From the NCBI RefSeq assembly GCF_014836645.1, contig NZ_JACSQM010000005.1, positions 62,001-126,000 on the forward strand: DNA of 64,000 nt, read 5' to 3'. Of this stretch, positions 24,196-33,019 are shown one piece after another. The translations under genes were made by a program, and so were the position numbers. The notes under the pieces are model-generated. The model was not told the origin of the DNA. It saw only the letters and a list, made by a program, of their open reading frames with translations, and did no database searches. Source of the DNA: Fictibacillus norfolkensis (GTDB taxonomy: Bacteria > Bacillota > Bacilli > Bacillales > Fictibacillaceae). Each line of letters starts with the position of its first letter. The first letter of the stretch is position 1.

Positions 24196-25595
24196 TGCAG
24201 CTCCTCACCCGACTTCCACTCTAATTTTGGCAGAATTTCTTTTTGCAGCTCACACATCTCATCGATCATGGCACAGGCTTGATAATAGGTTGGTGCTTGC
24301 GGATCTAATAGGATTGCTTGTAGTAACTTTGTCTTTGATTTTTCAAGGAATGCCTCGATCAGTAATTTATGGATCGTACCTTGAATATGAATGGTTCCGA
24401 TAATCGCCGTTGGCAGTTCTACCGTCATCGGCTTTAACGAGATTCCGTTTCCGTTCACTATTGCTTGTGTTTCGACCACCATATCGTCAGGCAATCCTTT
24501 TATCGCACCGTTATTCTGCATGTTAACGGCGTTTAGCTCGATCTCGTCATCGAAGTAGATCGCTTCGATAATGGGAATCGCATATTCATGACTTCGCTGT
24601 ACGTTCTCCTTTTTAAAGACATAAGCCTGTTCCGTCCACTGCTCATAAGAATCGTCCTTCGGAAACAATTTCTTATCTAGAACGTGGCTACTTGCACTGT
24701 ATACAAAATCAGGAACCCTTGAATCCTTTTCCCACAGCTTCTCTCGGATCGGGTCGTACCGGTATAAAAGAGACAACCCTGCGTAAAAGTCTTCGGCATA
24801 TGACACATACTCACCAATATGGTTTGTTCCCGGATACGGATAATAGCCATACGTGCGATACATCGTTCTCGACAACCCGAGATGGTCGAATTGGGCTAAG
24901 GCGTTTGCCTCTTTTTCTTTTTGATCAAAAAGTGGATACAGATCTTCGCCTGTCTTTTTATCGTAGATTTTTGTAAAAAAGCCGAAGTGGTTCAGCCCTC
25001 CACCTTCTACTCCAATTTCGTTCGCATCCCGCTCCAAAAACTCTGCTAACTGATGAATGCCCATGTCTAAGCCATGACACAAGCCTACTACCTTGATCGA
25101 TGTAAGTTTTGAGATGGCTTCAACTAACTTTGCTTCAGGATTCGTATAGTTAATGAACCATGCATCAGGACAAACTCTTTCCATCGTTTTTGCGATTTCA
25201 AGCATCGGACCCATGTTTCGGAGCGTATGGAACATCGACCCCGGACCTCCGTTCTCTCCATAGATCTGTTTGCTGCCGTAACGGCGCGGAATATGAAAAT
25301 CTTGAGACCAGTAATGGTAACGTTCTCTCTCAATGGCAACGATTACAAAATGGGAGTCACGTAAAGCTTCTTCCAGATTTGTAGTCTGCCAAATCTTCGC
25401 CGGATTCTCAAAAGCCTGAAACATTTCTGTCGCATATGTATACGTGCGGTTCACGTTTTCTTCACTGATGTCCATGAGCGCAATCTCTAGTTGGACTTCT
25501 GTTTTCAGTCGTTTTGACAAAACGAGATCCTGCAGTGCTCCTAAAGCGAACGATATGCTGCCTGCCCCGATTAGTGATACCTTCATCTTATTCAT
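24192..25595 (-). CDS. GH4-family NAD- and metal-dependent glycosidase (LplD/MelA-like)
   Basis: 467 residues; the ATG at 25595 lies 10 bp after AAGGAG and overlaps nagB by 8 bp. The Rossmann loop GAGSISFALG (10-19), the ERERYHYWSQDF segment, NYTNPE (149-154) and a Cys-His metal motif (CHG, 173-175) mark GH4. The size and the CHG variant fit the LplD/uronidase or alpha-galactosidase side of the family, not the 6-phospho-glucosidases, which have CN or CD in this place. Substrate not determined. Confidence 0.88.
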   Translation of the reverse strand: MNKMKVSLIGAGSISFALGALQDLVLSKRLKTEVQLEIALMDISEENVNRTYTYATEMFQAFENPAKIWQTTNLEEALRDSHFVIVAIERERYHYWSQDFHIPRRYGSKQIYGENGGPGSMFHTLRNMGPMLEIAKTMERVCPDAWFINYTNPEAKLVEAISKLTSIKVVGLCHGLDMGIHQLAEFLERDANEIGVEGGGLNHFGFFTKIYDKKTGEDLYPLFDQKEKEANALAQFDHLGLSRTMYRTYGYYPYPGTNHIGEYVSYAEDFYAGLSLLYRYDPIREKLWEKDSRVPDFVYSASSHVLDKKLFPKDDSYEQWTEQAYVFKKENVQRSHEYAIPIIEAIYFDDEIELNAVNMQNNGAIKGLPDDMVVETQAIVNGNGISLKPMTVELPTAIIGTIHIQGTIHKLLIEAFLEKSKTKLLQAILLDPQAPTYYQACAMIDEMCELQKEILPKLEWKSGEELQ

Positions 25596-26337
25596 GTAGA
25601 TCATTCTCCTTTTTAAGTGATGCTTCATCAATCCACTTCGCCGCTTCTCGATCTAGATAGAAATCAATATGGTCGTATCCTAATAGAACCTGAGCTGGTA
25701 GTTGAGCTTCCCGGTTCATTATGATTTCTTTTGCGATTTCAGCTTTTCTTTCACCCGTCATCACTACAATGACCCTTTTACTTTTCATGATTTGACCTAG
25801 ACCGAGCGTTATTCCCTTTTTAAGTGAAGTTGGTTGATTAAAGTACTTTTGCGCGACAATCTTTGTTTTTTCCGATAGGTCGACAACACAGCTATGATCT
25901 AAAACCGAACAGCCCGGCTCATTTAAACCGATATGCCCGTTCATCCCAACACCCATCAAACTAAATGTAATAGGATTATTTTCAATAAACCGATCAATAC
26001 GGTGGCACTCGTTTTGAAAATCCGGCGCTGTTCCGTCAAAGAATTCAATCTGCGAATCCCGAAGTTCTAATGGAGAAAACAGGTCTTTGTTCAGCATCTG
26101 ATAACAGCTTCCTTCAGAAGTTCGATCAATGCCCACCCATTCGTCTAGACTTACGATTCTTAAATCCTTTAGCCTTGGATTGTTCTTTGCTTCCCCAACA
26201 AACTGAAGGTAGCTTTTTTTTGGTGTTGTGCCGGATGCTAGGCAGAATACCGGGTTTTCGTCATTTAATAGATGTTGCATCATTTCTTTGGCGACTTGGT
26301 TTGTTACGGCTTGTTCATCTTCAAAGATTTTAATCAT
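25588..26337 (-). CDS. nagB: glucosamine-6-phosphate deaminase (NagB family)
   Basis: 249 residues; ATG at 26337 after GGAG. Family motifs: CLASGTTPKKSY, SLDEW (63-67), GVGMNGHIGLNEPG (129-142) with the ring-opening His, then VVMTGERKAEI. Converts glucosamine-6-phosphate to fructose-6-phosphate and ammonia. The order nagB-GH4-GH3-EEP, all overlapping, suggests the sugar being broken down contains an amino sugar. No nagA (deacetylase) is in the window. A GntR/UTRA operator candidate lies 47 bp upstream. Paralogues acting on related sugars are known, so exact substrate keeps some doubt. Confidence 0.88.
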   Translation of the reverse strand: MIKIFEDEQAVTNQVAKEMMQHLLNDENPVFCLASGTTPKKSYLQFVGEAKNNPRLKDLRIVSLDEWVGIDRTSEGSCYQMLNKDLFSPLELRDSQIEFFDGTAPDFQNECHRIDRFIENNPITFSLMGVGMNGHIGLNEPGCSVLDHSCVVDLSEKTKIVAQKYFNQPTSLKKGITLGLGQIMKSKRVIVVMTGERKAEIAKEIIMNREAQLPAQVLLGYDHIDFYLDREAAKWIDEASLKKENDLHE

Positions 26338-26383
26338 ATATTGTCACTCCAATTTGAGTACAGAGAGGTTACATATAGTAATG

Positions 26384-26397
26384 ATGTCATTACCAGT
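26384..26397. promoter_or_regulatory. putative GntR/UTRA operator at the nagB promoter
   Basis: ATGTCATTACCAGT, identical to 12439-12452; here it sits inside a larger inverted repeat TAATGA-TG-TCATTA (from 26379). A -10 box TATACT lies 7 bp upstream (26405-26410), with only a weak -35, the same geometry as at the gntR promoter. Confidence 0.6.
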
Positions 26398-26503
26398 TAA
26401 GGTAAGTATAACAGTTGCTTTTTAAAATGAAATACCTATTTCTTAATTTTCTAAAAATATACCCATAGTAATGTTATAGGCTGTTTAGCTACTTACAATA
26501 TAC

Positions 26504-26532
26504 AAAAGAGCCTTACCGTCTTGGTTTGGCTC
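26504..26532 (-). terminator. terminator after the small membrane protein pair
   Basis: GAGCC (26508-26512) and GGCTC (26528-26532) with an inner ACC/GGT pair; short minus-strand T run. It lies 12 bp beyond the stop at 26545. Confidence 0.55.
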
Positions 26533-26544
26533 CTTCATTATGTA

Positions 26545-26712
26545 TTATTTATATGCTTGATTTTTTTCTTTCTTATTCTTCGCGCTAAAAATTCTGTAGA
26601 CAATCCCAATAGCTGTAATAACCAACACAACCACAAGGGAAAAAGTCGTTTTGACATAAATGTTATAACCTAGGGCTAGTATAAACGCTAAGAGAATGAA
26701 TATGTTCAGCAT
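26545..26712 (-). CDS. small two-helix membrane protein, unknown
   Basis: 55 residues; the ATG at 26712 is preceded by AAAGAGG (8 bp). Two hydrophobic helices (ILLAFILALGY and LVVVLVITAIGIVYRI) and a charged tail ending KKEKNQAYK. I do not recognise a family. It lies 16 bp after a similar-sized membrane protein gene, and a terminator follows, so the pair forms a small operon. Confidence 0.6.
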   Translation of the reverse strand: MLNIFILLAFILALGYNIYVKTTFSLVVVLVITAIGIVYRIFSAKNKKEKNQAYK

Positions 26713-26728
26713 GGGTCTAACCTCTTTC

Positions 26729-26965
26729 TCATAAGTTTCGGGATCTTTCCGACTTTCTATCATAGATATTTAAGAAGGCTTCAACTATAAAAAACACGAC
26801 TAAACCAATAACTAATATAGTAAAAGAGCTAGCAATAAATTCTTTATCCATGAAAAATTCATAGAACGAATTAATTAACAGCAGTACTGCCCATACGGTA
26901 AACGTACTCCAACAAGCAATATTAACATTCTTCTGTTTAATATTTTCATTGTGCTTAAAGAACAA
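26729..26965 (-). CDS. small two-helix membrane protein, unknown
   Basis: 78 residues; TTG start at 26965, 8 bp after AAAGGAG. Two hydrophobic stretches (WSTFTVWAVLLLINSFY and FTILVIGLVVFFIVEAFL), a basic C-terminus (DRKSERSRNL). The layout resembles many small Bacillus membrane proteins of unknown role, and no family name can be supported. First gene of the pair with 26545-26712. Confidence 0.6.
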   Translation of the reverse strand: MFFKHNENIKQKNVNIACWSTFTVWAVLLLINSFYEFFMDKEFIASSFTILVIGLVVFFIVEAFLNIYDRKSERSRNL

Positions 26966-27050
26966 AGATATTCTCTCCTTTATTCGTAATTATGACTATT
27001 CCACTACACTCATGCTTGAACATCTGTTTAAATATTATAGGTGAAATCAC

Positions 27051-27088
27051 AAAAAAGCACATTTTCTTCTTTGGGAAAATGTACTTTT
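27051..27088. terminator. bidirectional-type terminator hairpin
   Basis: AAAAGCACATTTTC (27053-27066) pairs with GAAAATGTACTTTT (27075-27088) with one mismatch. A and T runs on both sides. It lies 81 bp after the 36-residue reading frame at 27170-27280. Confidence 0.6.
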
Positions 27089-27169
27089 AATTCTGGACGA
27101 CGATGTTAGCCTTGCAAAGCTACAAACCTCTATTACATCTATTTCTATACAGCATAAAGCTTCCTTTTT

Positions 27170-27280
27170 TTAATATATTATTCGAATAGTAACAATGATT
27201 AATACGAAAAGAAGCCATAATGGTAGTGATAATAATATACCCCATAATAAAATCTTTGCTACTTTCTTTTTCCGTGTCAT
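27170..27280 (-). CDS. very small single-helix membrane peptide, putative
   Basis: A 36-residue frame starting MTRKKKVAKILLWG at the ATG 27280, preceded by GAGGG 7 bp upstream. A positively charged start is followed by one continuous hydrophobic helix and a final IRIIY. The base composition, ribosome site and terminator downstream favour a real gene, but a frame this short is weak evidence alone. Nothing else was seen in 26966-27404. Confidence 0.4.
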   Translation of the reverse strand: MTRKKKVAKILLWGILLSLPLWLLFVLIIVTIRIIY

Positions 27281-27404
27281 AATAATCCCTCAATCATCTT
27301 AGGTTTAAAGCTTATATATTTTATACGGCGATTGGAATAGAAGGTTTCGTTTTTAAGATTCCCTAAACTTGTTACGTAATTTAAAAATAAGGTTGCTGTT
27401 TAAA

Positions 27405-27438
27405 ATAAAAAAACACCCAAGCCATCCCGGCTCAGGTG
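27405..27438 (-). terminator. terminator of the BCCT operon
   Basis: CACCCAAGCC (27414-27423) faces GGCTCAGGTG (27429-27438). On the minus strand the two imperfect positions become G-U pairs, and a T run follows, so it works for the minus-strand operon. The sequence resembles the terminator at 372-402. Confidence 0.8.
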
Positions 27439-27446
27439 CTCCCAAA

Positions 27447-29009
27447 TCACACTACATCCTTCATACCCTCAGAATACTCGTCACCATCAGAATCTCTTTC
27501 ACTCACATCATACTTCTCTGGTGCACGCGCCACTTTAATCAGCGCCACTACGATAAACAAACACAGCAACAACGCTGGTACGCCACCAAGATTTGATAGC
27601 ATCTTAATCCCATCGATCTTCGCGAAAGAGATCATGATCCAGGAGATTGTTCCTACTGCTACTCCCCATATAACTTTGATTCTGAAGTCTGGCTCTGGGC
27701 TTTCTGGTGTGATGCCTGTCGCACTGATTCCGCCCATAGCTGAGATGTTGGAATCGGCTGCGGTTACGAATGAGATGAATACGATAAATAAGTAAAACGG
27801 AATAAGAAGAAAGGACAACGGCAGATCAGATAGTACGGAATAAAGAACGGATTCTGGTCCGCTGTTTGTTAAAATATCGCCTAGTTTGCCTTCTGTCATC
27901 TGCTGATGGATAGAAGTTCCACCGAAAATTGTCATCCAGATCGCACCGAACACGGATGGCAGACCGAAGTTTACTAGAATAAATGCACGAACTGTATATC
28001 CATACGAGATCCGACCTAAGAATAGTGCTGTAATCGCTGCCCAAGCAAACCAGTTCGCCCAGTAGAATACTGTCCACCATTGTGGCCATTGATCGCCAGC
28101 TGCAGCTCCGGTAAACAGACTCTTTTCAAAGAAATTAGATAAAAAATTTCCGAACGACTCTGTTCCCAAATTCACGATAAATGCGGTTGGTCCTGCAATA
28201 AATAAGAAAAGAATAACGACTACATACACTTTCATATTAATGTCAGAAAGGATACGAATGCCTTTCATCAAACCACTTGAAGCTGATATTACGAACGTAA
28301 TCATAACAACCGCCGCGATTACCGCCCACATCGTTGGATTGCTCGGCAAATCCGTTAGATAGTTCACTCCCCCGGCGAGGTTCAAAATCGTCGTCCCCAT
28401 CGCTGCTGCCATACCTAGAGCGAGCGTGTACAAACAAAGAGCGTCAACCGTTTTTCCCCAGCCTCCTGATACACGATCACCTAAAAGTGGAGCGAGCGTT
28501 GAGCTTAGAGAGAACGGCTTACGCATGTTGTAGTAAGCAAATGCAAACATAAGTGCCGGAACACAATAGATCGCGTAAGGCGTTACCGTCCAGTGAAGGT
28601 ACATCGTGGACATAGAAAAAACTGCGGCTTCCGCGCTATTTGCCTTAATTCCAAGTGATTCTGGTGGTGCTGTTAGATGATAGATCGGCTCGATAAAGCC
28701 CCAGAACGTTACACCAGCTGCGATCGTTGTACACAACGTGATCGCGATCCAGTTACGAAGCTTTAACAATGGTTCAGCCTTACTTCCACCGATTTTCACT
28801 TTACCGAGTGGTGAAAAGTAAACACCTACTACGGTTACGAGCATCAGCATTCCGCCTAAACTGAACAGCCAGCCGAGGTTTGCTAGAAGCCAGTTGTTTG
28901 CATCAGTTGCCGTCTTAATAAACCACTCTCTATTTGTAAAACTCAGAAATGCCGCTACCACTAAAAGTAAAAACGGTGGCCAAAACACACTGTGACGAAT
29001 ATTCTTCAT
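27447..29009 (-). CDS. BCCT-family betaine/carnitine/choline-type transporter
   Basis: About 520 residues with 12 membrane helices. The ATG at 29009 has GGGGG 9 bp upstream; an ATG at 29018 is in frame but touches the same site. BCCT marks: TFWGFIEPIYHLTAPP (usually GVAEP), and WWTVFYWANWFAWAAITALFLGRIS, the conserved W-rich helix 8 segment, followed by R-A-F. BCCT carriers move quaternary ammonium compounds, coupled to Na+ or H+ or by exchange. It is the last gene of a seven-gene catabolic operon, so it more likely brings in a nutrient than an osmolyte. It lacks a long C-terminal osmosensing tail like that of BetP. Confidence 0.9.
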   Translation of the reverse strand: MKNIRHSVFWPPFLLLVVAAFLSFTNREWFIKTATDANNWLLANLGWLFSLGGMLMLVTVVGVYFSPLGKVKIGGSKAEPLLKLRNWIAITLCTTIAAGVTFWGFIEPIYHLTAPPESLGIKANSAEAAVFSMSTMYLHWTVTPYAIYCVPALMFAFAYYNMRKPFSLSSTLAPLLGDRVSGGWGKTVDALCLYTLALGMAAAMGTTILNLAGGVNYLTDLPSNPTMWAVIAAVVMITFVISASSGLMKGIRILSDINMKVYVVVILFLFIAGPTAFIVNLGTESFGNFLSNFFEKSLFTGAAAGDQWPQWWTVFYWANWFAWAAITALFLGRISYGYTVRAFILVNFGLPSVFGAIWMTIFGGTSIHQQMTEGKLGDILTNSGPESVLYSVLSDLPLSFLLIPFYLFIVFISFVTAADSNISAMGGISATGITPESPEPDFRIKVIWGVAVGTISWIMISFAKIDGIKMLSNLGGVPALLLCLFIVVALIKVARAPEKYDVSERDSDGDEYSEGMKDVV

Positions 29010-29049
29010 CCCTTTCATCCCCCTTATCCTTAAACAAACGTTTAAAATC

Positions 29050-29063
29050 AGAAAGCGATTACA
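29050..29063 (-). promoter_or_regulatory. cre-like site before the BCCT gene
   Basis: Minus strand TGTAATCGCTTTCT matches the cre core except the final base; 41 bp before the BCCT start, in the gap after the Fe-dependent dehydrogenase. It may give the transporter gene extra carbon control. Confidence 0.45.
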
Positions 29064-29070
29064 AAAAATC

Positions 29071-30258
29071 TTATGCTTCTAAAGGTTGAAGTTCTAGGAT
29101 GTTATTCGCAAATCTTTGGAGATCGTCTATACTTGCTTCTCGACAGTTATTGTTTAACATCGGTGCATTTTCTCCCGATTGCATCGTCTCCACAAGCTGT
29201 CTGATGTTCACTTTCGTTAATCCATCATCATACAACGAAAGCTTCAAACCACTCACTTCAACGAGACGACTATATTCTTCCGCTCCAGCTAGTGCCAGTT
29301 CTTTTTCAGTTAAGCCAGCTCCATCAACGCCCATCGCTTTAGCGATCTTCGCATGAATTCCTACCTCTTTCTCCGCGTTCCATGCATACGCGACATTCAA
29401 CGCGATCGCAACAGCTCGTCCATGATGGATGCGTCCAACCGTTCCTAGAGCGTGACCAATGCAATGAGCGATGCCTGTTCCGCCTTGCTCGATGGCCATC
29501 CCCGCTAGAGTTGCGGCCAATGCTAGATTTCCACGCGCTTCTAAATCGTCAGGCGTCTCTAATGCTTTTTCAAAGTTCTCTGCGATTAACTGAACACTCT
29601 GCAGACTCAACGCTTCAATGAACGGGTTCGATCGTTTTCCCGTACATGCTTCTATCGCATGAACGAGTGCGTCAAGAGTTGTAGCGGCTGTTAAGAATCC
29701 AGGAAGTGCTTTCGTGAATTCCGGTTCTAAAATAGCGAGTTCAGGAGCCATGTTTTCATCCCATCCCCATACTTTTCGTTTTTCTGGCGTGGAGAACACG
29801 ACTGTACTCGTCACTTCTGCCCCTGTGCCTGATGTGGTCGGCAGCATGATCGTTTTGATTACTTTAAAAGGAAACGGATTTGCCATCAAGGCGTAATGCA
29901 TCGCAGACTGTTCGCCACCTGCAACTAGAGCTGCCATCTTTGCTACGTCCATCGCAGACCCGCCGCCAAGACCGATCACACATGTGGCACCGAAGCTCCG
30001 GATCACCTCAGATGCTTCATCAATAGAATCCGCACTCGGATCACTTTGCACGTTGCTGAACAGACGTGTTTCCACACCGCCTTCTTCAAGCGCTTTTAAA
30101 ACCAGATCCGCGAGTCCAACGCCAACTACGCCTGGGTCCGTTACAACAACTGCTTTAGATTCACCGCTTAGACTTTTAACATCATTTCCAATCTGAAGAT
30201 AGCGACCGATGCCATACGCGACACGGGTCTTAGGTGCAAACTCAAATAGTGTACTCAT
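29071..30258 (-). CDS. iron-containing alcohol dehydrogenase
   Basis: 395 residues; ATG at 30258 after AAAGGAGG. Group III metal-dependent dehydrogenase: GLGGGSAMDVAKMAAL (NAD phosphate-binding), LPTTSGTGAEVTSTVVF, and the metal-site histidines in GGTGIAHCIGHALG and IHHGRAVA. Interconverts an alcohol and an aldehyde or ketone. It lies 24 bp after the Zn-dependent dehydrogenase gene. Two unrelated alcohol dehydrogenases plus two aldehyde dehydrogenases in one operon suggest that several oxidised carbons are processed in turn. Confidence 0.92.
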   Translation of the reverse strand: MSTLFEFAPKTRVAYGIGRYLQIGNDVKSLSGESKAVVVTDPGVVGVGLADLVLKALEEGGVETRLFSNVQSDPSADSIDEASEVIRSFGATCVIGLGGGSAMDVAKMAALVAGGEQSAMHYALMANPFPFKVIKTIMLPTTSGTGAEVTSTVVFSTPEKRKVWGWDENMAPELAILEPEFTKALPGFLTAATTLDALVHAIEACTGKRSNPFIEALSLQSVQLIAENFEKALETPDDLEARGNLALAATLAGMAIEQGGTGIAHCIGHALGTVGRIHHGRAVAIALNVAYAWNAEKEVGIHAKIAKAMGVDGAGLTEKELALAGAEEYSRLVEVSGLKLSLYDDGLTKVNIRQLVETMQSGENAPMLNNNCREASIDDLQRFANNILELQPLEA

Positions 30259-30282
30259 CTAACTTCCTCCTTTATTTCACTT

Positions 30283-31461
30283 TTACAGAGACAGCTTTGT
30301 CACTTCGATCTGTACTTCAACTTTATCTGCCGTTTCAATTGGCGCTGCCGGGGAAAACTCAATCACCGATCGCCCCACATTGATACAGTTACAATCATGA
30401 AACGAGTCAAACGCTTTGTTGATATCATCAAGAGAGATACGATCAAGAACCAGCTCATCTAGTTTGAACTTGCCATCTAAATAGAGCTGCGCAATCGTGG
30501 GAAAATCACGATAAGGCTGTGTGTCACCGTAGAAGCTTCCCTTTAGAATTTTACCAACACGATGAAAGCCTCCTGCTGGAAGATTGAGGGCTGCGGCAGG
30601 ATTGAAGGCGCCAACTACAACGACCGTTCCACCTTTTCGCGTTCCATTCCACGCACTTTCTGTCGCACGCGTGTTGCCAGAACAGTCGATCGCAAAATGC
30701 ACACCAAATCCGCCCGTTAAGTTCCTCAGAGCTTCAGCTGCATCCCCTTCGGTCACGTTCACTGTATGCGTCGCACCAAATTGCTTTGCGATGTCAAGGT
30801 TGGCTGGCTTTACGTCACAGGCAATAATCTTGGAAGCACCTGCAATCTTAGCGCCTTGAATAGCGTTGACCCCAACGCCACCGATTCCGAAAACAGCGAC
30901 TGTCGAGCCAGGTGTTACTTTTGCTGCATTAACCGCTGCTCCGTAACCTGTCGCCACACCACAGCCTATTAAAGAAGCTTGTGCCAGTGGCATCTCATTC
31001 GGCAATTTTACACAAGACAACTCAGGCACTACCGCATACTCAGCGAAAGTAGACAAAAGAGAATTGTGATAGATCTTCTCACCGTTATGACTTAAGCGAG
31101 ACGTTCCATCGAGTAATGTGCCATCAAACATCGGCCCAAAAGCGGATTCACATAAATGGACAGCTCCTGTTACACAAAACTCACACGTTCCACAATATGG
31201 CACCCAGCTGAGCGCCACCTTATCACCTGGCTTCACTTTATAGACGTTTGGCCCAACTGACACAACCGTTCCCGCTCCTTCGTGACCTAAAATGGTCGGA
31301 ATTGGTGTCGTTGCATCATTCACTGCATTTAAATCGCTATGGCAAACACCCGTTGCCTCGATTTTGACAAGCACTTCATTGGCTTTTGGTTCCGCTAGGT
31401 CCACCTCTTGAATACTAAGAGGCATTCCAACACCTGTCATAACAGCCGCCTTCATTTTCAT
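30283..31461 (-). CDS. Zn-dependent alcohol dehydrogenase, class III-like
   Basis: 392 residues; ATG at 31461 chosen (GAGGG upstream); a longer open frame to 31605 overlaps the aldehyde dehydrogenase and is not used. MDR features: catalytic zinc GVCHSD and GHEGAG, structural zinc cysteine lobe in YCGTCEFCVTGAVHLCE, Rossmann loop GIGGVGVNAIQGA. The pattern resembles formaldehyde/aryl-alcohol dehydrogenases (AdhC/TDH-like). The C-terminus has an extra segment (about 25 residues, PAAPIETADKVEVQIEV) beyond the usual end. Substrate unknown. Confidence 0.9.
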   Translation of the reverse strand: MKMKAAVMTGVGMPLSIQEVDLAEPKANEVLVKIEATGVCHSDLNAVNDATTPIPTILGHEGAGTVVSVGPNVYKVKPGDKVALSWVPYCGTCEFCVTGAVHLCESAFGPMFDGTLLDGTSRLSHNGEKIYHNSLLSTFAEYAVVPELSCVKLPNEMPLAQASLIGCGVATGYGAAVNAAKVTPGSTVAVFGIGGVGVNAIQGAKIAGASKIIACDVKPANLDIAKQFGATHTVNVTEGDAAEALRNLTGGFGVHFAIDCSGNTRATESAWNGTRKGGTVVVVGAFNPAAALNLPAGGFHRVGKILKGSFYGDTQPYRDFPTIAQLYLDGKFKLDELVLDRISLDDINKAFDSFHDCNCINVGRSVIEFSPAAPIETADKVEVQIEVTKLSL

Positions 31462-31492
31462 CGCTCGTTCCCTCATCTTCTCTATGAATTTT

Positions 31493-33019
31493 TTAAAAGG
31501 CCATCCAGATTGCTTTTGTTTTTGTATACGATTGTAGTGAATGTACGGCATATTCCTTGCCCCATCCGCTCTGCTTCCAACCGCCGAACGGACTTGCGAA
31601 GTCATAGCATCCGTACTTGTTGATAAAGACCATACCTGCTTCTAGTCGTCGTGCTACTCGGTTTGCCCGAGATACATCACGCGTCCAAAGACCTGCTGCC
31701 AATCCGTAGATCGTATCGTTCGCGATCGACACCGCTTCTTCTTCTGTATCAAAAGGAATGATACAAAGAACGGGACCAAAGATTTCTTCTTGCGCGATCT
31801 TCATCTTGTTGTGGACATCCGCAAAAATTGTCGGACGAACAAAATAGCCGTTAGCGTTCTCATCCTCAACATCTCGCTCTCCACCAGCAACAAGACGCGC
31901 ACCTTCTTCTTTTCCACTTTCAATATAAGAAAGAATAGACTCCATATGTTCCTTCGTTACTTGTGCACCTTGATGTGTATCGGGGTGAAATGGATCGCCG
32001 CACGTGTAGCTGTTTGCGTACTCCGCGATTTTTTCCACCACTTTCTCATAAATGTCACGTTCGACTAACAAACGAGTCGGAGCCGAACACTTTTCTCCTT
32101 TATGTGTGAAGAGTCCATAAAACGAGCGTTCGATCGCTGCATCCAAGTCCGGTGCATCGCTGAAAAGGATGTTCGGTGACTTTCCACCGAGTTCAAGTGT
32201 GACTGGCTTTAAGTTAGAGTCTGCAGAATCATGAACAAGCTGCTTTCCGACACCTGTACTTCCAGTGAAAGACACTTTATCCACGTCCATGTGACGGCTC
32301 AGATGAGATCCGATCGACCCTTTTCCTAAAATCAAGTTCAGCACACCAGGAGGCAAGATGTTTGCTTCATCAATAATTTCAAACAGACGAATCGCAGAGT
32401 ACGATGTTGTGCTCGATGGTTTTAGAATGACCGTGTTCCCCATCGCAAGAGCTGGCGCCAGTTTCCAAGCTGCCATACAGATTGGAAAGTTGAACGGTAC
32501 GATTTGAGCACAAACACCGATCGGATCACGCGTTGTGTAGCTTAAGAAGTCACCATCAACAGGATTGTTCTCACCGTAATACTTATCCGTCCAGCCTGCA
32601 TAATACTCGAAGATATCGGACGCTTCCTGCACATCATCTTGGTATGATTCGGTGTAGAGCTTACCGTTATCCAGCGTTTCAAGTGTCGCGAGTTCAGCTT
32701 GATGTTCAGCGATCAACGCACTGATCTGACGTAAAATCTTAGCACGCTCTTTTCGGGAAACCGTTCGCCATGGCCCTTGGTCAAACGCATAACGCGCTCC
32801 TTCAACAGCTTGATCAATGTCTTCTTTTGTTGCACTCTGAAACGTGCCGTTTACTTTTCCGTTCGCAGGATTTGTAGAAGTGATAAGTTCTCCGCTCGCG
32901 GCATCCACCCACTGGCCTTTAATGTAAAGTTTCTTCGTTTCTTGTAACCAGCTTTCTGCCCACTCTAACTTTGGCTGATGAATTCCTTTAAAACGTACTT
33001 CTTCATTTACTTGTGTCAT
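31493..33019 (-). CDS. aldehyde dehydrogenase (betaine-aldehyde dehydrogenase-like)
   Basis: 508 residues; ATG at 33019 after GGAGG, overlapping the lyase stop by 17 bp. Motifs: IVPFNFPICMAAWKLAPALAMG, FTGSTGVGKQLV, catalytic Glu in LELGGKSPNI, catalytic Cys in HKGEKCSAPTRLLV, and EEIFGPVL. NAD-dependent oxidation of an aldehyde to an acid. Closest in look to the BADH/ALDH9-type group, consistent with the BCCT carrier downstream, but such enzymes are broad. Confidence 0.9.
   Translation of the reverse strand: MTQVNEEVRFKGIHQPKLEWAESWLQETKKLYIKGQWVDAASGELITSTNPANGKVNGTFQSATKEDIDQAVEGARYAFDQGPWRTVSRKERAKILRQISALIAEHQAELATLETLDNGKLYTESYQDDVQEASDIFEYYAGWTDKYYGENNPVDGDFLSYTTRDPIGVCAQIVPFNFPICMAAWKLAPALAMGNTVILKPSSTTSYSAIRLFEIIDEANILPPGVLNLILGKGSIGSHLSRHMDVDKVSFTGSTGVGKQLVHDSADSNLKPVTLELGGKSPNILFSDAPDLDAAIERSFYGLFTHKGEKCSAPTRLLVERDIYEKVVEKIAEYANSYTCGDPFHPDTHQGAQVTKEHMESILSYIESGKEEGARLVAGGERDVEDENANGYFVRPTIFADVHNKMKIAQEEIFGPVLCIIPFDTEEEAVSIANDTIYGLAAGLWTRDVSRANRVARRLEAGMVFINKYGCYDFASPFGGWKQSGWGKEYAVHSLQSYTKTKAIWMAF

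Noticed and set aside
31462..31605. 48-codon upstream extension of the Zn-alcohol dehydrogenase
   Set aside because: It runs into the 3' end of the aldehyde dehydrogenase in another frame; a good ribosome site supports the ATG at 31461.
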